In this document: piece by piece, positions 47,496 to 57,584 of the stretch | Position numbering within the stretch: the first letter of the stretch is position 1 | How the letters are laid out: the number at the start of each line of letters is the position of its first letter | Source of the DNA: Methylobacterium sp. SyP6R | Lineage (GTDB): Bacteria; Pseudomonadota; Alphaproteobacteria; Rhizobiales; Beijerinckiaceae | Direction: 5' to 3' | DNA length: 64,000 nt | Assembly: GCF_019216885.1 (NCBI RefSeq) | Contig: NZ_JAAQRC020000001.1 | Coordinates: forward strand, 3,268,501 to 3,332,500 | The notes under the pieces: generated by a model | What the model was told of the DNA's origin: nothing | Database searches by the model: none | The model's input: only the letters and a program-made list of their open reading frames with translations | Made by a program: the position numbers and the translations under genes

Positions 47496-48134
47496 CTAAT
47501 GATAAGTCGCATAGACGTCATAATTTTTCAATTTCCATTTTCCATGCTTTTTTCTATATACAAAGACTATAATTTCTCCGTCCCCGAATCTGCGATATTT
47601 CTCATTCTCTGTCTTTACCCAGTTATCGCGTGAGTTGTCTCGGACGACGAAGGCTGTGCGGTAATCGGTATCGAAGATTGGATAACTGAACTCTCTCCGT
47701 GCCGTGCTGGCGGATCCAAGGATTTTCTGTCCCCTGAAGGTCCCGCCTCCCGAATGAGTCGGAGCACTCAGCACGGCGTCCGTGCGTGCCGACCGCTCGG
47801 TCTCGCTGCATATCAAAGGGTCTGCGCCCGTCCCTCTTCCGATAATATCTTTGGGGACCGTCATATGATGCGGAGGAGAAAGGTCGCCACGGACCGGGTA
47901 TTTCATGTAAGTCCGCACAGTTTGGCCAAAAACAGAATAAACAAGCCATTTATCCGATATCGTGCAGGCCGTGAAAAATTTTTTGTCCGTCGATATGATG
48001 TGATCGAACAGCGATATTGCTTCTCGATCAGATCTGTCCAAATTTTCCTTCGAAGACGCCGGCACACAACCGAGCACGCCGAATGTAAGAGCGGTTACAA
48101 TAAAATTGGCTCTGCGCGCACGCCTAAACATCAT
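47496..48134 (-). CDS. Putative lipoprotein of unknown function, atypical composition
   Basis: The 212-residue product starts RRARRANFIVTALTFGVLGC, a signal peptide ending in a lipobox-like LGC, so a lipidated periplasmic protein is likely. The rest has no recognised domain. It includes ISDKWLVYSVFGQTVRTYMKY, PKDIIGRGTGADPLICSE and a Lys/Tyr-rich end, KKHGKWKLKNYDVYATYH. Base and codon use are far more AT-rich than in neighbouring genes, which suggests acquisition from elsewhere. The gene is isolated, facing the end of the RND pump gene, and no partner is visible. The start is the first ATG of the frame; the second codon is also ATG and would shorten it by one residue. Confidence 0.65.
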   Translation of the reverse strand: MMFRRARRANFIVTALTFGVLGCVPASSKENLDRSDREAISLFDHIISTDKKFFTACTISDKWLVYSVFGQTVRTYMKYPVRGDLSPPHHMTVPKDIIGRGTGADPLICSETERSARTDAVLSAPTHSGGGTFRGQKILGSASTARREFSYPIFDTDYRTAFVVRDNSRDNWVKTENEKYRRFGDGEIIVFVYRKKHGKWKLKNYDVYATYH

Positions 48135-48373
48135 TCACATCCAAAACGAATCCGCGCCGCTATCCTGGCCGAATACCCGAGGTCGTCGCCCCCGTCGAGG
48201 GACGGCGCTCCGCCGAAGCGTGTCGTGCCGGCCGCAGGACGTTCTGCGCCTGTTCCCCGACCGCCGCCCCTCGTGCGGCCTCTCCGGTCCGCACACCCCT
48301 CTCCCGCACGGGTCAGGGAGATGCGCGCGACCTTCACCGAACGGATCAGGCGGACGCACCTGACGTTGCCGGT

Positions 48374-48702
48374 TCACGCTGCCGCGATGAACTCCCGCAA
48401 GACCGCGAAGGCGCACTCCGGCTCGTCGCCGAACAGGTTGTGGCCGCTTTCCGCGAAACCTCCGAAGCGCACGTGGTCGGGCGGCAAGGCGGCGACGAGT
48501 GTCTCGCTGACGGAGGGCGCCACCGGCGAATCGTACGCACCGCCCATGACCAGGACGGGACAGCGCGGGCGCCGTGGTCGAAGCCCGGGCCGTCATGCAG
48601 GAGCGGCAGGGCCGGCTTCTCCCGCATCGTGCCGCCCGCGGGAACGGGCTCGGCATTCCCGACGTCGACGACGAGACGGACGCCGTTGACGGCGACGAAT
48701 AT
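48374..48702 (-). pseudogene. Alpha/beta-hydrolase (S33-like) pseudogene remnant
   Basis: Two pieces of one hydrolase remain in different frames. The N-terminal piece (48702 down to about 48580) reads FVAVNGVRLVVDVGNAEP and MREKPALPLLHDGPGFDHG, the oxyanion HGGPG-like region. Its start codon is now ATA, preceded by AAGGAGG at 48714-48720. The C-terminal piece (about 48570 to the stop at 48374) reads RCPVLVMGGAYDSPVAP and GGFAESGHNLFGDEP, the catalytic Asp and His regions. The roughly 170 residues usual between them, including the nucleophile, are missing, so the gene is dead. Confidence 0.75.
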
Positions 48703-48775
48703 CGGGCGGCTTTCCTCCTTGCCGGGCGGTGCGGAATTCGGATGTCCGGGCCGCCTCCCGCCGTGGCGGCTGCCC

Positions 48776-49171
48776 TCAGGCCACCGCGGCCTGCTTCTGC
48801 AGGCTCAGCAGCATGTTGGCGATCTGGCGCACCTGCAACTCGCTGTCCTGCAGCTCCTTCTTGCGGGCACCGCCATAGGCGTACTCGTCGTGGTCGATCC
48901 CCGGAACCGGCAGGCCGCTTTCCTCGAAGTAGCGTTCGAGGCGGGCCAGCAGCTGTTCCCAGACGCCGAGGCGGGACCAGCGGATGAAGGTCTGGGCCGC
49001 CATCCACCACGGGCCGTAATGCGCCGGGACGGCGCGCCAATTGGTATCGTGCCAGTGCCGCCAGAGGATCGCGTCGATGGTCCGCTTGAGATCGTGAGGC
49101 TGCGTCTTGCCGCGAGGCCTGCAGCCTTCGAGCAATGGCACGAGTATGGCCCACTGCGCCTCCGTCAACAT
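48776..49171 (-). CDS. IS5-type transposase N-terminal fragment with foreign C-terminus
   Basis: The 131-residue product begins MLTEAQWAILVPLLEGCRPR and includes TIDAILWRHWHDTNWRAVPA and GPWWMAAQTFIRWSRLGVWEQLL. This is the N-terminal DUF4096 domain that precedes the catalytic domain in IS5-family transposases. After WEQLLARL the sequence leaves the family; the last 50 residues (IDHDEYAYGGARKKELQDSE, then LLSLQKQAAVA) are unlike a transposase and lack any DDE residues. It is therefore a remnant or a chimera, not an active transposase. The ATG at 49171 is preceded by GAGGGG. Upstream DNA is AT-rich; terminal inverted repeats were not found by eye. Confidence 0.6.
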   Translation of the reverse strand: MLTEAQWAILVPLLEGCRPRGKTQPHDLKRTIDAILWRHWHDTNWRAVPAHYGPWWMAAQTFIRWSRLGVWEQLLARLERYFEESGLPVPGIDHDEYAYGGARKKELQDSELQVRQIANMLLSLQKQAAVA

Positions 49172-49909
49172 CCAATTCCCCTCGCTCACGCTTCCGCCGG
49201 GAATCATATTACCAAGGGTAATCTGCTTCTTCAATCCGGGTATCCACCGCCGGTTGAACTTTGTTGACTCGCTGCAACAGGGGAAGGGCCCGATATCGTT
49301 TGTGTTCGAACATGATCCCAAACGGATTAATCCTACCATTGCTTTAAAGATTAGATATTTCGGTTTGTAAATACTTTTAAATGATACCGGCTGACCGGCC
49401 AGCAAAAAATCTGACGAGAAGCCCATAAATCGCGTGCGCTGCGTCGCAGCGTCAGCTGCGAAAACGTTAAAGATTGTAACAATTATGGCAAAATTTATCG
49501 TAGTTGTTTCTAATTTATTCAAATGCGGTGATCGACGCTACAAATTGCATAACTGTATTTTCGCGAGACTGTCGCTGCGTCGCACAACCGAAGGGGGCCG
49601 CACAGCCCGCCGGCAGTTGGGGCACATGCCCACTGTCAGGGCGGCCCGGGGTTATGCGCAGGTTTCGAGGGAGGACGGGAGCGCCGCTCGTCCAACCCGC
49701 ATCCGTCACCGTTTCGTTGCGGGCAGGCGAGAAGGCGGAGGCAGCGGCCGTGAAACAGGATATCGGGTGAGTGCTTCGACGGGTCTCCGTTCGGAGGGCG
49801 CAGATCGTGCTCCGGGGCGGGCGGTACACCGCTCCCGGGATACGCAGCGCAACGCAAAAAGGCCGCCGAGGCGACCTCTCCTGCCATTCGGTTCGAGCGA
49901 GGGGGGAGA
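49172..49909. other. AT-rich gene-free stretch before the tRNA-Ala array
   Basis: About 740 bp lie between the transposase fragment and the first tRNA-Ala. The part from 49190 to 49580 is much more AT-rich than the window average and has no convincing gene; the rest returns to high G+C. Reading frames here lack recognisable domains, and one overlaps the tRNA. Confidence 0.5.
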
Positions 49910-49985
49910 TGGTGGAGCTTAGCGGGATCGAACCGCTGACCTCCTGCATGCCATGCAGGCGCTCTCCCAGCTGAGCTAAAGCCCC
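49910..49985 (-). tRNA. tRNA-Ala (anticodon GGC), copy 3 in transcript order
   Basis: The 76-nt minus-strand sequence has acceptor stem GGGGCTT/AAGCTCC with the alanine identity pair G3:U70, anticodon stem CCTGC/GCAGG with loop ATGGCAT (anticodon GGC), T loop TTCGATC and an encoded CCA. Confidence 0.97.
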
Positions 49986-50249
49986 ATCCTTCAACCGCGG
50001 CACTGGGAATGCCTGCGGGTCTCGTCATCGGCGATCGCTCAGCACGATCGGATCAACCCCGGCACAGCCTGGGAAGATTTGGTGGAGCTTAGCGGGATCG
50101 AACCGCTGACCTCCTGCATGCCATGCAGGCGCTCTCCCAGCTGAGCTAAAGCCCCATCCGTCAGCCGCGGCACTGGGAATGCCTGCGGGTCTCGTCATCG
50201 GTGATCGCTCAGCGCGATCGGATCAACCCCGGCACAGCCTGGGAAGATT
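49986..50249. repeat. Duplicated 170-bp unit (tRNA-Ala plus spacer)
   Basis: The spacers 49986-50079 and 50156-50249 are both 94 nt and differ at about four positions, while the tRNAs are identical. The array therefore arose by tandem duplication of a 170-bp tRNA-plus-spacer unit. Confidence 0.9.
50080..50155 (-). tRNA. tRNA-Ala (anticodon GGC), copy 2 in transcript order
   Basis: This copy is identical to the other two tRNA-Ala(GGC) genes. It is spaced by a 94-nt segment that is itself repeated nearly unchanged after the next copy. Confidence 0.97.
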
Positions 50250-50325
50250 TGGTGGAGCTTAGCGGGATCGAACCGCTGACCTCCTGCATGCCATGCAGGC
50301 GCTCTCCCAGCTGAGCTAAAGCCCC
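50250..50325 (-). tRNA. tRNA-Ala (anticodon GGC), copy 1 in transcript order
   Basis: This is the promoter-proximal copy on the minus strand, identical in sequence to the other two. The 213 bp between it and the TIGR02300-type gene should hold the promoter. Confidence 0.97.
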
Positions 50326-50538
50326 ACGCTGCAGGACGTATGGGATCCGTCCCGGAACCGACCGTGCCCTCGGGGAGGGCGCCGCCGGTGAGCGGCGGTA
50401 TATGAGGGTGTGGCGCCGGACACAAGCCCTCGGGGCGGGTCTTCGCGAAGTTTTCGTGACTGCCGCGAATTCCGCAGTGATCTGAGGGGGTTGTGACGGC
50501 GGCGGTCCTGCGCCGCCGTCGTCCGCCCTCCGAGAGGA

Positions 50539-50928
50539 TCAGGATTCCTCGTCGTTCTCGATGTCGCCGTCGATCAGGTCGGAGACGTCGTCGCCGCTTT
50601 CCTCGTCCTCCTCCAGGAAGGTGTCGTCGTCGCCGCCGGCATCGGCCACGTCGGCATCGTCGTCGTCGACCGAGACGTCGGCGCCGTCCTCGGCGGCCTC
50701 GACCTCGTCGAGGGAGACCATCTCGGGGGCGCCGGCCTCCTCCTCGGTCTCCTCCTCGCGCGGGGCGCGGTTGGCGATCGCCGGCGCGGGGACGCGCGAT
50801 GAGGTGAGGGCGGCGACCTGATAGACGGTGCCGCATTTCGGGCACACGGCAGGGTCCCTGCTGAGGTCGTAGAACTTCGCGCCGCAGCTCATGCACTGGC
50901 GCTTCAAGCCGAGTTCCGGTCTGGCCAC
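50539..50928 (-). CDS. TIGR02300-family zinc-ribbon acidic protein
   Basis: The 129-residue product has an N-terminal zinc ribbon: RQCMSCGAKFYDLSRDPAVC then PKCG, four cysteines in two CxxC pairs with the FYDL-x-RDP motif. That motif defines the alphaproteobacterial TIGR02300 family. The remaining 80 residues are extremely Asp/Glu-rich (VSVDDDDADVADAGGDDD) and presumably disordered. The function is unknown; the layout resembles small nucleic-acid or ribosome-associated regulators. It is divergent from aroA, the arrangement common in Rhizobiales. Confidence 0.88.
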   Translation of the reverse strand: MARPELGLKRQCMSCGAKFYDLSRDPAVCPKCGTVYQVAALTSSRVPAPAIANRAPREEETEEEAGAPEMVSLDEVEAAEDGADVSVDDDDADVADAGGDDDTFLEEDEESGDDVSDLIDGDIENDEES

Positions 50929-51040
50929 GGTCGTTTCGTTCCTGTCGATGTCGTTAAGAGTGGGTCCGGTTAGTCGCGCCTGCCAGCCCTGTCAAATAGC
51001 TGTCGGGCCGGCGGATGACGGCGCGGCGCCCGCATGGTAA

Positions 51041-53088
<2,048 letters not shown>

Positions 53089-53104
53089 GCGCCCTATCGA
53101 CGCT

Positions 53105-53150
53105 TCTCCCATTCCCGACCTCAGGATGAGGTCGTGGATGGGATGAAGCG
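53105..53150. repeat. Short copy of repeat family C after cmk
   Basis: GACCTCAGGATGAGGTCGTG matches the outer arm of the full copy at 23312-23329. The downstream part GATGAAGCGTGACG parallels the copy at 3655-3750. It holds an 8-bp-scale inverted repeat of its own (ACCTCAGGATGAGGT). Confidence 0.7.
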
Positions 53151-53272
53151 TGACGACGGCATCAGCCGGTCGAGAATCCCGCCCGACACCACGCCGCCAC
53201 GAATCCGTGGCATGCGTATCCAACGACATGGCGCGCGATCCGGCGCGCCCTCACTTCGGACGTCCGCCTCCC

Positions 53273-54895
53273 ATGATCCGCCTCGACAAGATCGGCAAGC
53301 AGAACGGCAACCAGCTCCTCTTCATCGAGGCTTCGGCGGCGTTGCAGCGCGGCGAGAAGGTCGGCCTCGTCGGCCCGAACGGCGCCGGCAAGACCACCCT
53401 GTTCCGGATGATCACCGGCGAGGAGCAGCCCGACGAGGGCCAGGTCTCGGCCGATCGCGGCATCACCATCGGGTATTTCAGCCAGGATGTCGGCGAGATG
53501 GCCGGCCGCTCGGTCCTGTCCGAGGTGATGGACGGCGCAGGTCCCGTGAGCGAGATCGCCGCGGAGCTGCGCGAGATCGAGACCGCGCTCGCCGATCCCG
53601 ACCGGGCCGACGAGATGGAGGCCCTGGTCGAGCGCTACGGCGAGGTGCAGGGGCGGTTCGAGGAACTCGGCGGCTATGCGCTCGAGGGCCGGGCGCACGA
53701 GGTGCTGGCGGGCCTGAGCTTCTCGCCCGAGATGATCGAGGGCGATGTCGGCGCCCTGTCGGGCGGCTGGAAGATGCGCGTGGCCCTCGCCCGCATCCTC
53801 CTGATGAACCCCGACGTGATGCTGCTCGACGAGCCGAGCAACCACCTCGACCTCGAGAGCCTGATCTGGCTCGAGGATTTCCTCAAGGGCTTCGACGGCG
53901 CCCTGCTGATGACCTCGCACGACCGGGCCTTCATGAACCGGATCGTCGGCAAGATCATCGAGATCGATGCCGGCTCGCTCACCACCTATTCCGGCGACTA
54001 CGCCTTCTACGAGCAGCAACGCGCGCAGAACGAGGCGCAGCAGCAGGCGCAGTTCGAGCGCCAGCAGGCGATGCTGGCCAAGGAGATCAAGTTCATCGAG
54101 CGCTTCAAGGCGCGCGCGTCGCACGCCGCCCAGGTGCAGAGCCGGGTGAAGAAGCTCGACAAGATCGAGCGCGTCGAGCCGCCCCGCCGCCGCCAGAGCG
54201 TGGCCTTCGACTTCCCCGCCGCGCCGCGCTCCGGCGACGACGTGATCAGCCTGAAATCCGTGGACAAGCGCTACGGCAGCCGCACGATCTACGAAGGCCT
54301 CGATTTCGGGATCCGCCGCAAGGAGCGCTGGTGCGTGATGGGCGTCAACGGCGCCGGCAAGTCGACGCTGCTCAAGCTCGCCACCGGCACCATCGCGCCG
54401 GATTCGGGCATCGTGACGATCGGCGCCAGCGTCAAGCTCGGCTACTTCGCCCAGCACGCCATGGACACGCTCGACGGCGAGCGCACGGTGTTCGAGTTTC
54501 TGGAGGACTCCTTCCCGCAGGCGGGGCAGGGGTCCTTGCGCACCCTCGCCGGCTGCTTCGGCTTCTCGGGCGACGACGTCGAGAAGCGGTGCCGGGTGCT
54601 GTCGGGCGGCGAGAAGGCCCGTCTCGCCATGGCCCGCATGCTCTACGACCCGCCGAACTTCCTCGTCCTCGACGAGCCGACCAACCACCTCGACGTCGGC
54701 ACCAAGGACATGCTGATCGCCGCGCTCGCCCAGTACGAGGGCACGATGCTGTTCGTCTCGCACGACCGGCACTTCCTCGCCGCCCTGTCGAACCGGGTGC
54801 TGGAGCTGACGCCGGACGGCATCCACAAATATGGCGGCGGGTATTCGGAATACGTCGAGAAGACCGGGCGCGAGGCGCCGGGCCTGCGGCACTGA
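53273..54895 (+). CDS. ABC-F family ATPase (ribosome-associated type)
   Basis: The 540-residue protein has two ABC ATPase domains and no membrane region, the ABC-F layout. Domain 1 has LVGPNGAGKTTLFRMITGEE, LSGGWKMRVALARILL and LLDEPSNHLDLES. Between domains, a Gln/Lys/Arg-rich helical stretch (YEQQRAQNEAQQQAQFERQQ) is the P-site tRNA-interaction motif linker of ABC-F proteins. Domain 2 has GVNGAGKSTLLKLATG, LSGGEKARLAMARML and LVLDEPTNHLDVGT. Such proteins act on stalled ribosomes; the YbiT/EttA/Uup subtype cannot be fixed by eye. The ATG at 53273 starts MIRLDKIGKQ; a longer frame through the repeat was rejected. Confidence 0.93.
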   Translation: MIRLDKIGKQNGNQLLFIEASAALQRGEKVGLVGPNGAGKTTLFRMITGEEQPDEGQVSADRGITIGYFSQDVGEMAGRSVLSEVMDGAGPVSEIAAELREIETALADPDRADEMEALVERYGEVQGRFEELGGYALEGRAHEVLAGLSFSPEMIEGDVGALSGGWKMRVALARILLMNPDVMLLDEPSNHLDLESLIWLEDFLKGFDGALLMTSHDRAFMNRIVGKIIEIDAGSLTTYSGDYAFYEQQRAQNEAQQQAQFERQQAMLAKEIKFIERFKARASHAAQVQSRVKKLDKIERVEPPRRRQSVAFDFPAAPRSGDDVISLKSVDKRYGSRTIYEGLDFGIRRKERWCVMGVNGAGKSTLLKLATGTIAPDSGIVTIGASVKLGYFAQHAMDTLDGERTVFEFLEDSFPQAGQGSLRTLAGCFGFSGDDVEKRCRVLSGGEKARLAMARMLYDPPNFLVLDEPTNHLDVGTKDMLIAALAQYEGTMLFVSHDRHFLAALSNRVLELTPDGIHKYGGGYSEYVEKTGREAPGLRH

Positions 54896-54942
54896 GGGGC
54901 AGGAGGCGGCGCGTCTCCCGCAACGGCTCCAAGACCATTCAT

Positions 54943-54968
54943 CCCGGGGCCGCGCAGCGCGGCCCGGG
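54943..54968. terminator. Bidirectional terminator-like hairpin
   Basis: CCCGGGGCCGCGC and GCGCGGCCCGGG form a 12-bp stem with one bulged G, between the convergent ABC-F and GGDEF-EAL genes. A weak TT follows on the plus strand. Confidence 0.55.
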
Positions 54969-54983
54969 TTGACCGCGAGGGCT

Positions 54984-57446
54984 TCAGACGCGTCGGCGCA
55001 CCCTCGCCACGCTGTCTCCCATCAGCATCGGCGCCACCGCGTCGGCCGGGACCGGCCGGCTGATGAGGTAGCCCTGCACCTCGGTGCAGCCCGCCCCGCG
55101 CAAGTGGGCCAGTTGTTCCTCCGTCTCGACGCCCTCGGCGGTGGTGGACATGCCCATGCTGTCGGCGAGCGTCGTCACCGCCCGGACGATGGCCAGCGCG
55201 TCGGGTCGCACCGAGAGGTCGGCCACGAAGGCGCGGTCGATCTTGATCTTGTCGAACGGGAAGGCGCGCAGGTAGCCGAGCGACGAGTAGCCGGTGCCGA
55301 AATCGTCCATGGCGATGCGCACGCCGATCCCCTTCAGCCGGTGCAGCATGGCGACGGTCGAGGCGTTGTCCTGCAGGAGCACGCCCTCGGTGATCTCCAG
55401 TTCGAGCCGGTGCGGGTCGAGACCGGCGTCGCGGAGCGCCGCGATCACCGTGGCGTCGATGTCGCCGCTGCGGAACTGCACCGGCGAGAGGTTGACCGAG
55501 ACCCGGACGGCGTCCGGCCAGCGCGCCGCCTCGCGGCAGGCCTGGCGCAGGACCCACTCGCCCAAAGGCACGATCATGCCGGTCTCCTCGGCGATCGGCA
55601 CGAAGGCGGCGGGGCTCACCACGCCGCGGATCGGGTGATGCCAGCGCACCAGGGCCTCGAATCCGGCGATCCGGTTGTCCGACAGGCCGAGGAAGGGCTG
55701 GAACGCCAGGGCGAATTGCTGCTCGGCGAGCGCCGCCCGGAGGTCGAGCTCGACGCCGCGCCGGGCCTGGATCGCCACGTCCATGGCGGGCTCGAAGAAG
55801 CGATGGACGCCCCGCCCTTCGGCCTTGGCGCGGTAGAGCGCCATGTCGGCGGCCCGCAGGAGCCCTTCCGAATCCCGCGCGTCCGTCGGCGCGAGCGCGA
55901 TCCCGATGCTGAGGCCCACCGCGACGCGCTTGCCGTCGATCTCGTAGTCGCGCGCGACCGCCTCGATCAGCCGGGCGGCGAGGCGCCCGGCCTTGAAGCG
56001 CGAGGTCGGGTGCAGGATCACCGCGAACTCGTCGCCGCCGAGCCGGGCCAGGGTGGCGTGGCCAGCCTCCGCCTCGTCGCAGGTCGCGGCGGTGAGGCGG
56101 GTGGTGACCTGGCGCAGCAGCTTGTCGCCGACGGCGTGGCCGAGGGTGTCGTTGACGTTCTTGAAGCGGTCGAGGTCGAGGCAGAGGACCGCCGTGGCGG
56201 CGCCCCGCGCCGCAGGGCTCCTGGCCAGCGCCTCGGCCAGTCCCTCGTGCAGCAGCGCGCGGTTGGGCAGGCCGGTCAGGGCGTCGTGGCGGGCCATGTG
56301 GACGATCTGCGCCTCGGCCCGCTTGGCGGCCGTGACGTCCTCGTGCACCGTCACGAAGCCGCCCTCGGGGGTCGGCGCGTAGGTCACGGCGATGACCCGC
56401 CCGTCGACGAGGGTCTGGTCGAGCCGGTAGCGGGCGCGGGTCGCCAGCCGCTCGCGCACCTGGCGCCAGGCCTCCTCCGGGGAGAGACCCGGGAAGTTGC
56501 CGGCCTCGGTGCGGCGGTGGATCAGCTCCTCGGCGGTGATGCCCGGATGCACCGTCTCGGCCGACAGGCCGTAGAGGTCGAGGAACTGCCGGTTGACGAC
56601 GGTCACCCGGTGATCGGCGTCGAACAGGACGAGCCCGTGCGACATGTGGGTGAGCGCGTGGTCGAGGCGGTTCTTCTGCTCGGCCAGCCGCGCATCGGCC
56701 CGCGCCCGGTCGGTCGCATCCTCGTGGACCACCAGGGTGCTGCCGTCCGGCAGCGGCACGATGGTGGTCTTGAGCAGGACGCCGCCCGGCAGCTGCCGCT
56801 CGCGCTGCAGGCGGACCCGCTGCGCGATGCGCGCCGACGCATAGGCCCAGGCCTCGTCGGGGTTCATCTGCGGGTAGTTGCCGCTGCCGGCGCTGGTGCG
56901 GATCATGTGCTCGAGCGGTGTGCCGAGGCGCAGAAGCTCCGGCGGCAGGCCGAAGATCTCGTGAAGCCGCCCGTTCACGGCGATCAGCCGCAGGTCGGCG
57001 TCGAACAGGCTGACACCGATCGGCATGTTCGCCACCACCGCCTCGAAGCGTCGCGTCTGCTCCTCGAAGCGTCGCGTCTGCTCCTCGCAAAGCCGCGCCG
57101 CCTCGATTTGCGCCACCGCCGGTCCGGATAGCTCGGCGCAGTTCCCGTGCCAGCCCGCGATCGTCCCGTCCGCTGCGAGACGCGGCGCACCGCCGAACCG
57201 GAACCAGCGGATTCGCCCGTCCCGATGCCGGTGCGGCAGGACCAGGTCGCGGAACGGCACCGGCCGCCGCAGCGGCCCGTCATCGACCGGTTCGTCACCG
57301 GCGAGCCCCGGCCAGGAACGCCCGACCGGCTCGACTTCCCCGGTCAGCGCCGCGTAGCGCCCGCGCACGTTCGTCAGCCGCAGGTCTGCATCGGTCTCCC
57401 AGACCCAGTCGGCGGCGAAGATGTCGAGATCGTCTGGCAGCATCAC
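54984..57446 (-). CDS. PAS-GGDEF-EAL cyclic-di-GMP signalling protein
   Basis: The 820-residue protein has three to four PAS-like sensor domains (residues about 5-400), then a GGDEF domain with intact RLGGDEFAVIL (470-474) and an EAL domain with IAGFEALVRWHHP (Glu597). It may synthesise or hydrolyse c-di-GMP, or both. The EAL segments DDFGTGYSSLGYLRAFPFDK and AEGVETEEQLAHL look complete. Two copies of a seven-residue unit (FEEQTRR), encoded by a 21-bp tandem repeat near 57043-57085, lie between PAS domains and look like a coiled-coil signal linker. No membrane segment or signal peptide is present, so it should be a cytoplasmic sensor; the ligand is unknown. Confidence 0.94.
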   Translation of the reverse strand: MMLPDDLDIFAADWVWETDADLRLTNVRGRYAALTGEVEPVGRSWPGLAGDEPVDDGPLRRPVPFRDLVLPHRHRDGRIRWFRFGGAPRLAADGTIAGWHGNCAELSGPAVAQIEAARLCEEQTRRFEEQTRRFEAVVANMPIGVSLFDADLRLIAVNGRLHEIFGLPPELLRLGTPLEHMIRTSAGSGNYPQMNPDEAWAYASARIAQRVRLQRERQLPGGVLLKTTIVPLPDGSTLVVHEDATDRARADARLAEQKNRLDHALTHMSHGLVLFDADHRVTVVNRQFLDLYGLSAETVHPGITAEELIHRRTEAGNFPGLSPEEAWRQVRERLATRARYRLDQTLVDGRVIAVTYAPTPEGGFVTVHEDVTAAKRAEAQIVHMARHDALTGLPNRALLHEGLAEALARSPAARGAATAVLCLDLDRFKNVNDTLGHAVGDKLLRQVTTRLTAATCDEAEAGHATLARLGGDEFAVILHPTSRFKAGRLAARLIEAVARDYEIDGKRVAVGLSIGIALAPTDARDSEGLLRAADMALYRAKAEGRGVHRFFEPAMDVAIQARRGVELDLRAALAEQQFALAFQPFLGLSDNRIAGFEALVRWHHPIRGVVSPAAFVPIAEETGMIVPLGEWVLRQACREAARWPDAVRVSVNLSPVQFRSGDIDATVIAALRDAGLDPHRLELEITEGVLLQDNASTVAMLHRLKGIGVRIAMDDFGTGYSSLGYLRAFPFDKIKIDRAFVADLSVRPDALAIVRAVTTLADSMGMSTTAEGVETEEQLAHLRGAGCTEVQGYLISRPVPADAVAPMLMGDSVARVRRRV

Positions 57447-57584
57447 GCGGTCTTCTTCTGGCCGGCCATGACTCTCACAAATTCGCTGCGATTTCCTTTC
57501 GCGGGTTGTAGGACTGGCGGACCCGCTACCTGCGGATCGGCTTGGCCGACGGTGCGGTGACGTGACTCACTCCACCCGCTTCCT

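Noticed and set aside
49434..49922. A 162-residue open frame running into the first tRNA-Ala gene
   Set aside because: It starts in AT-rich DNA, ends inside a tRNA, changes composition midway and has no domain.
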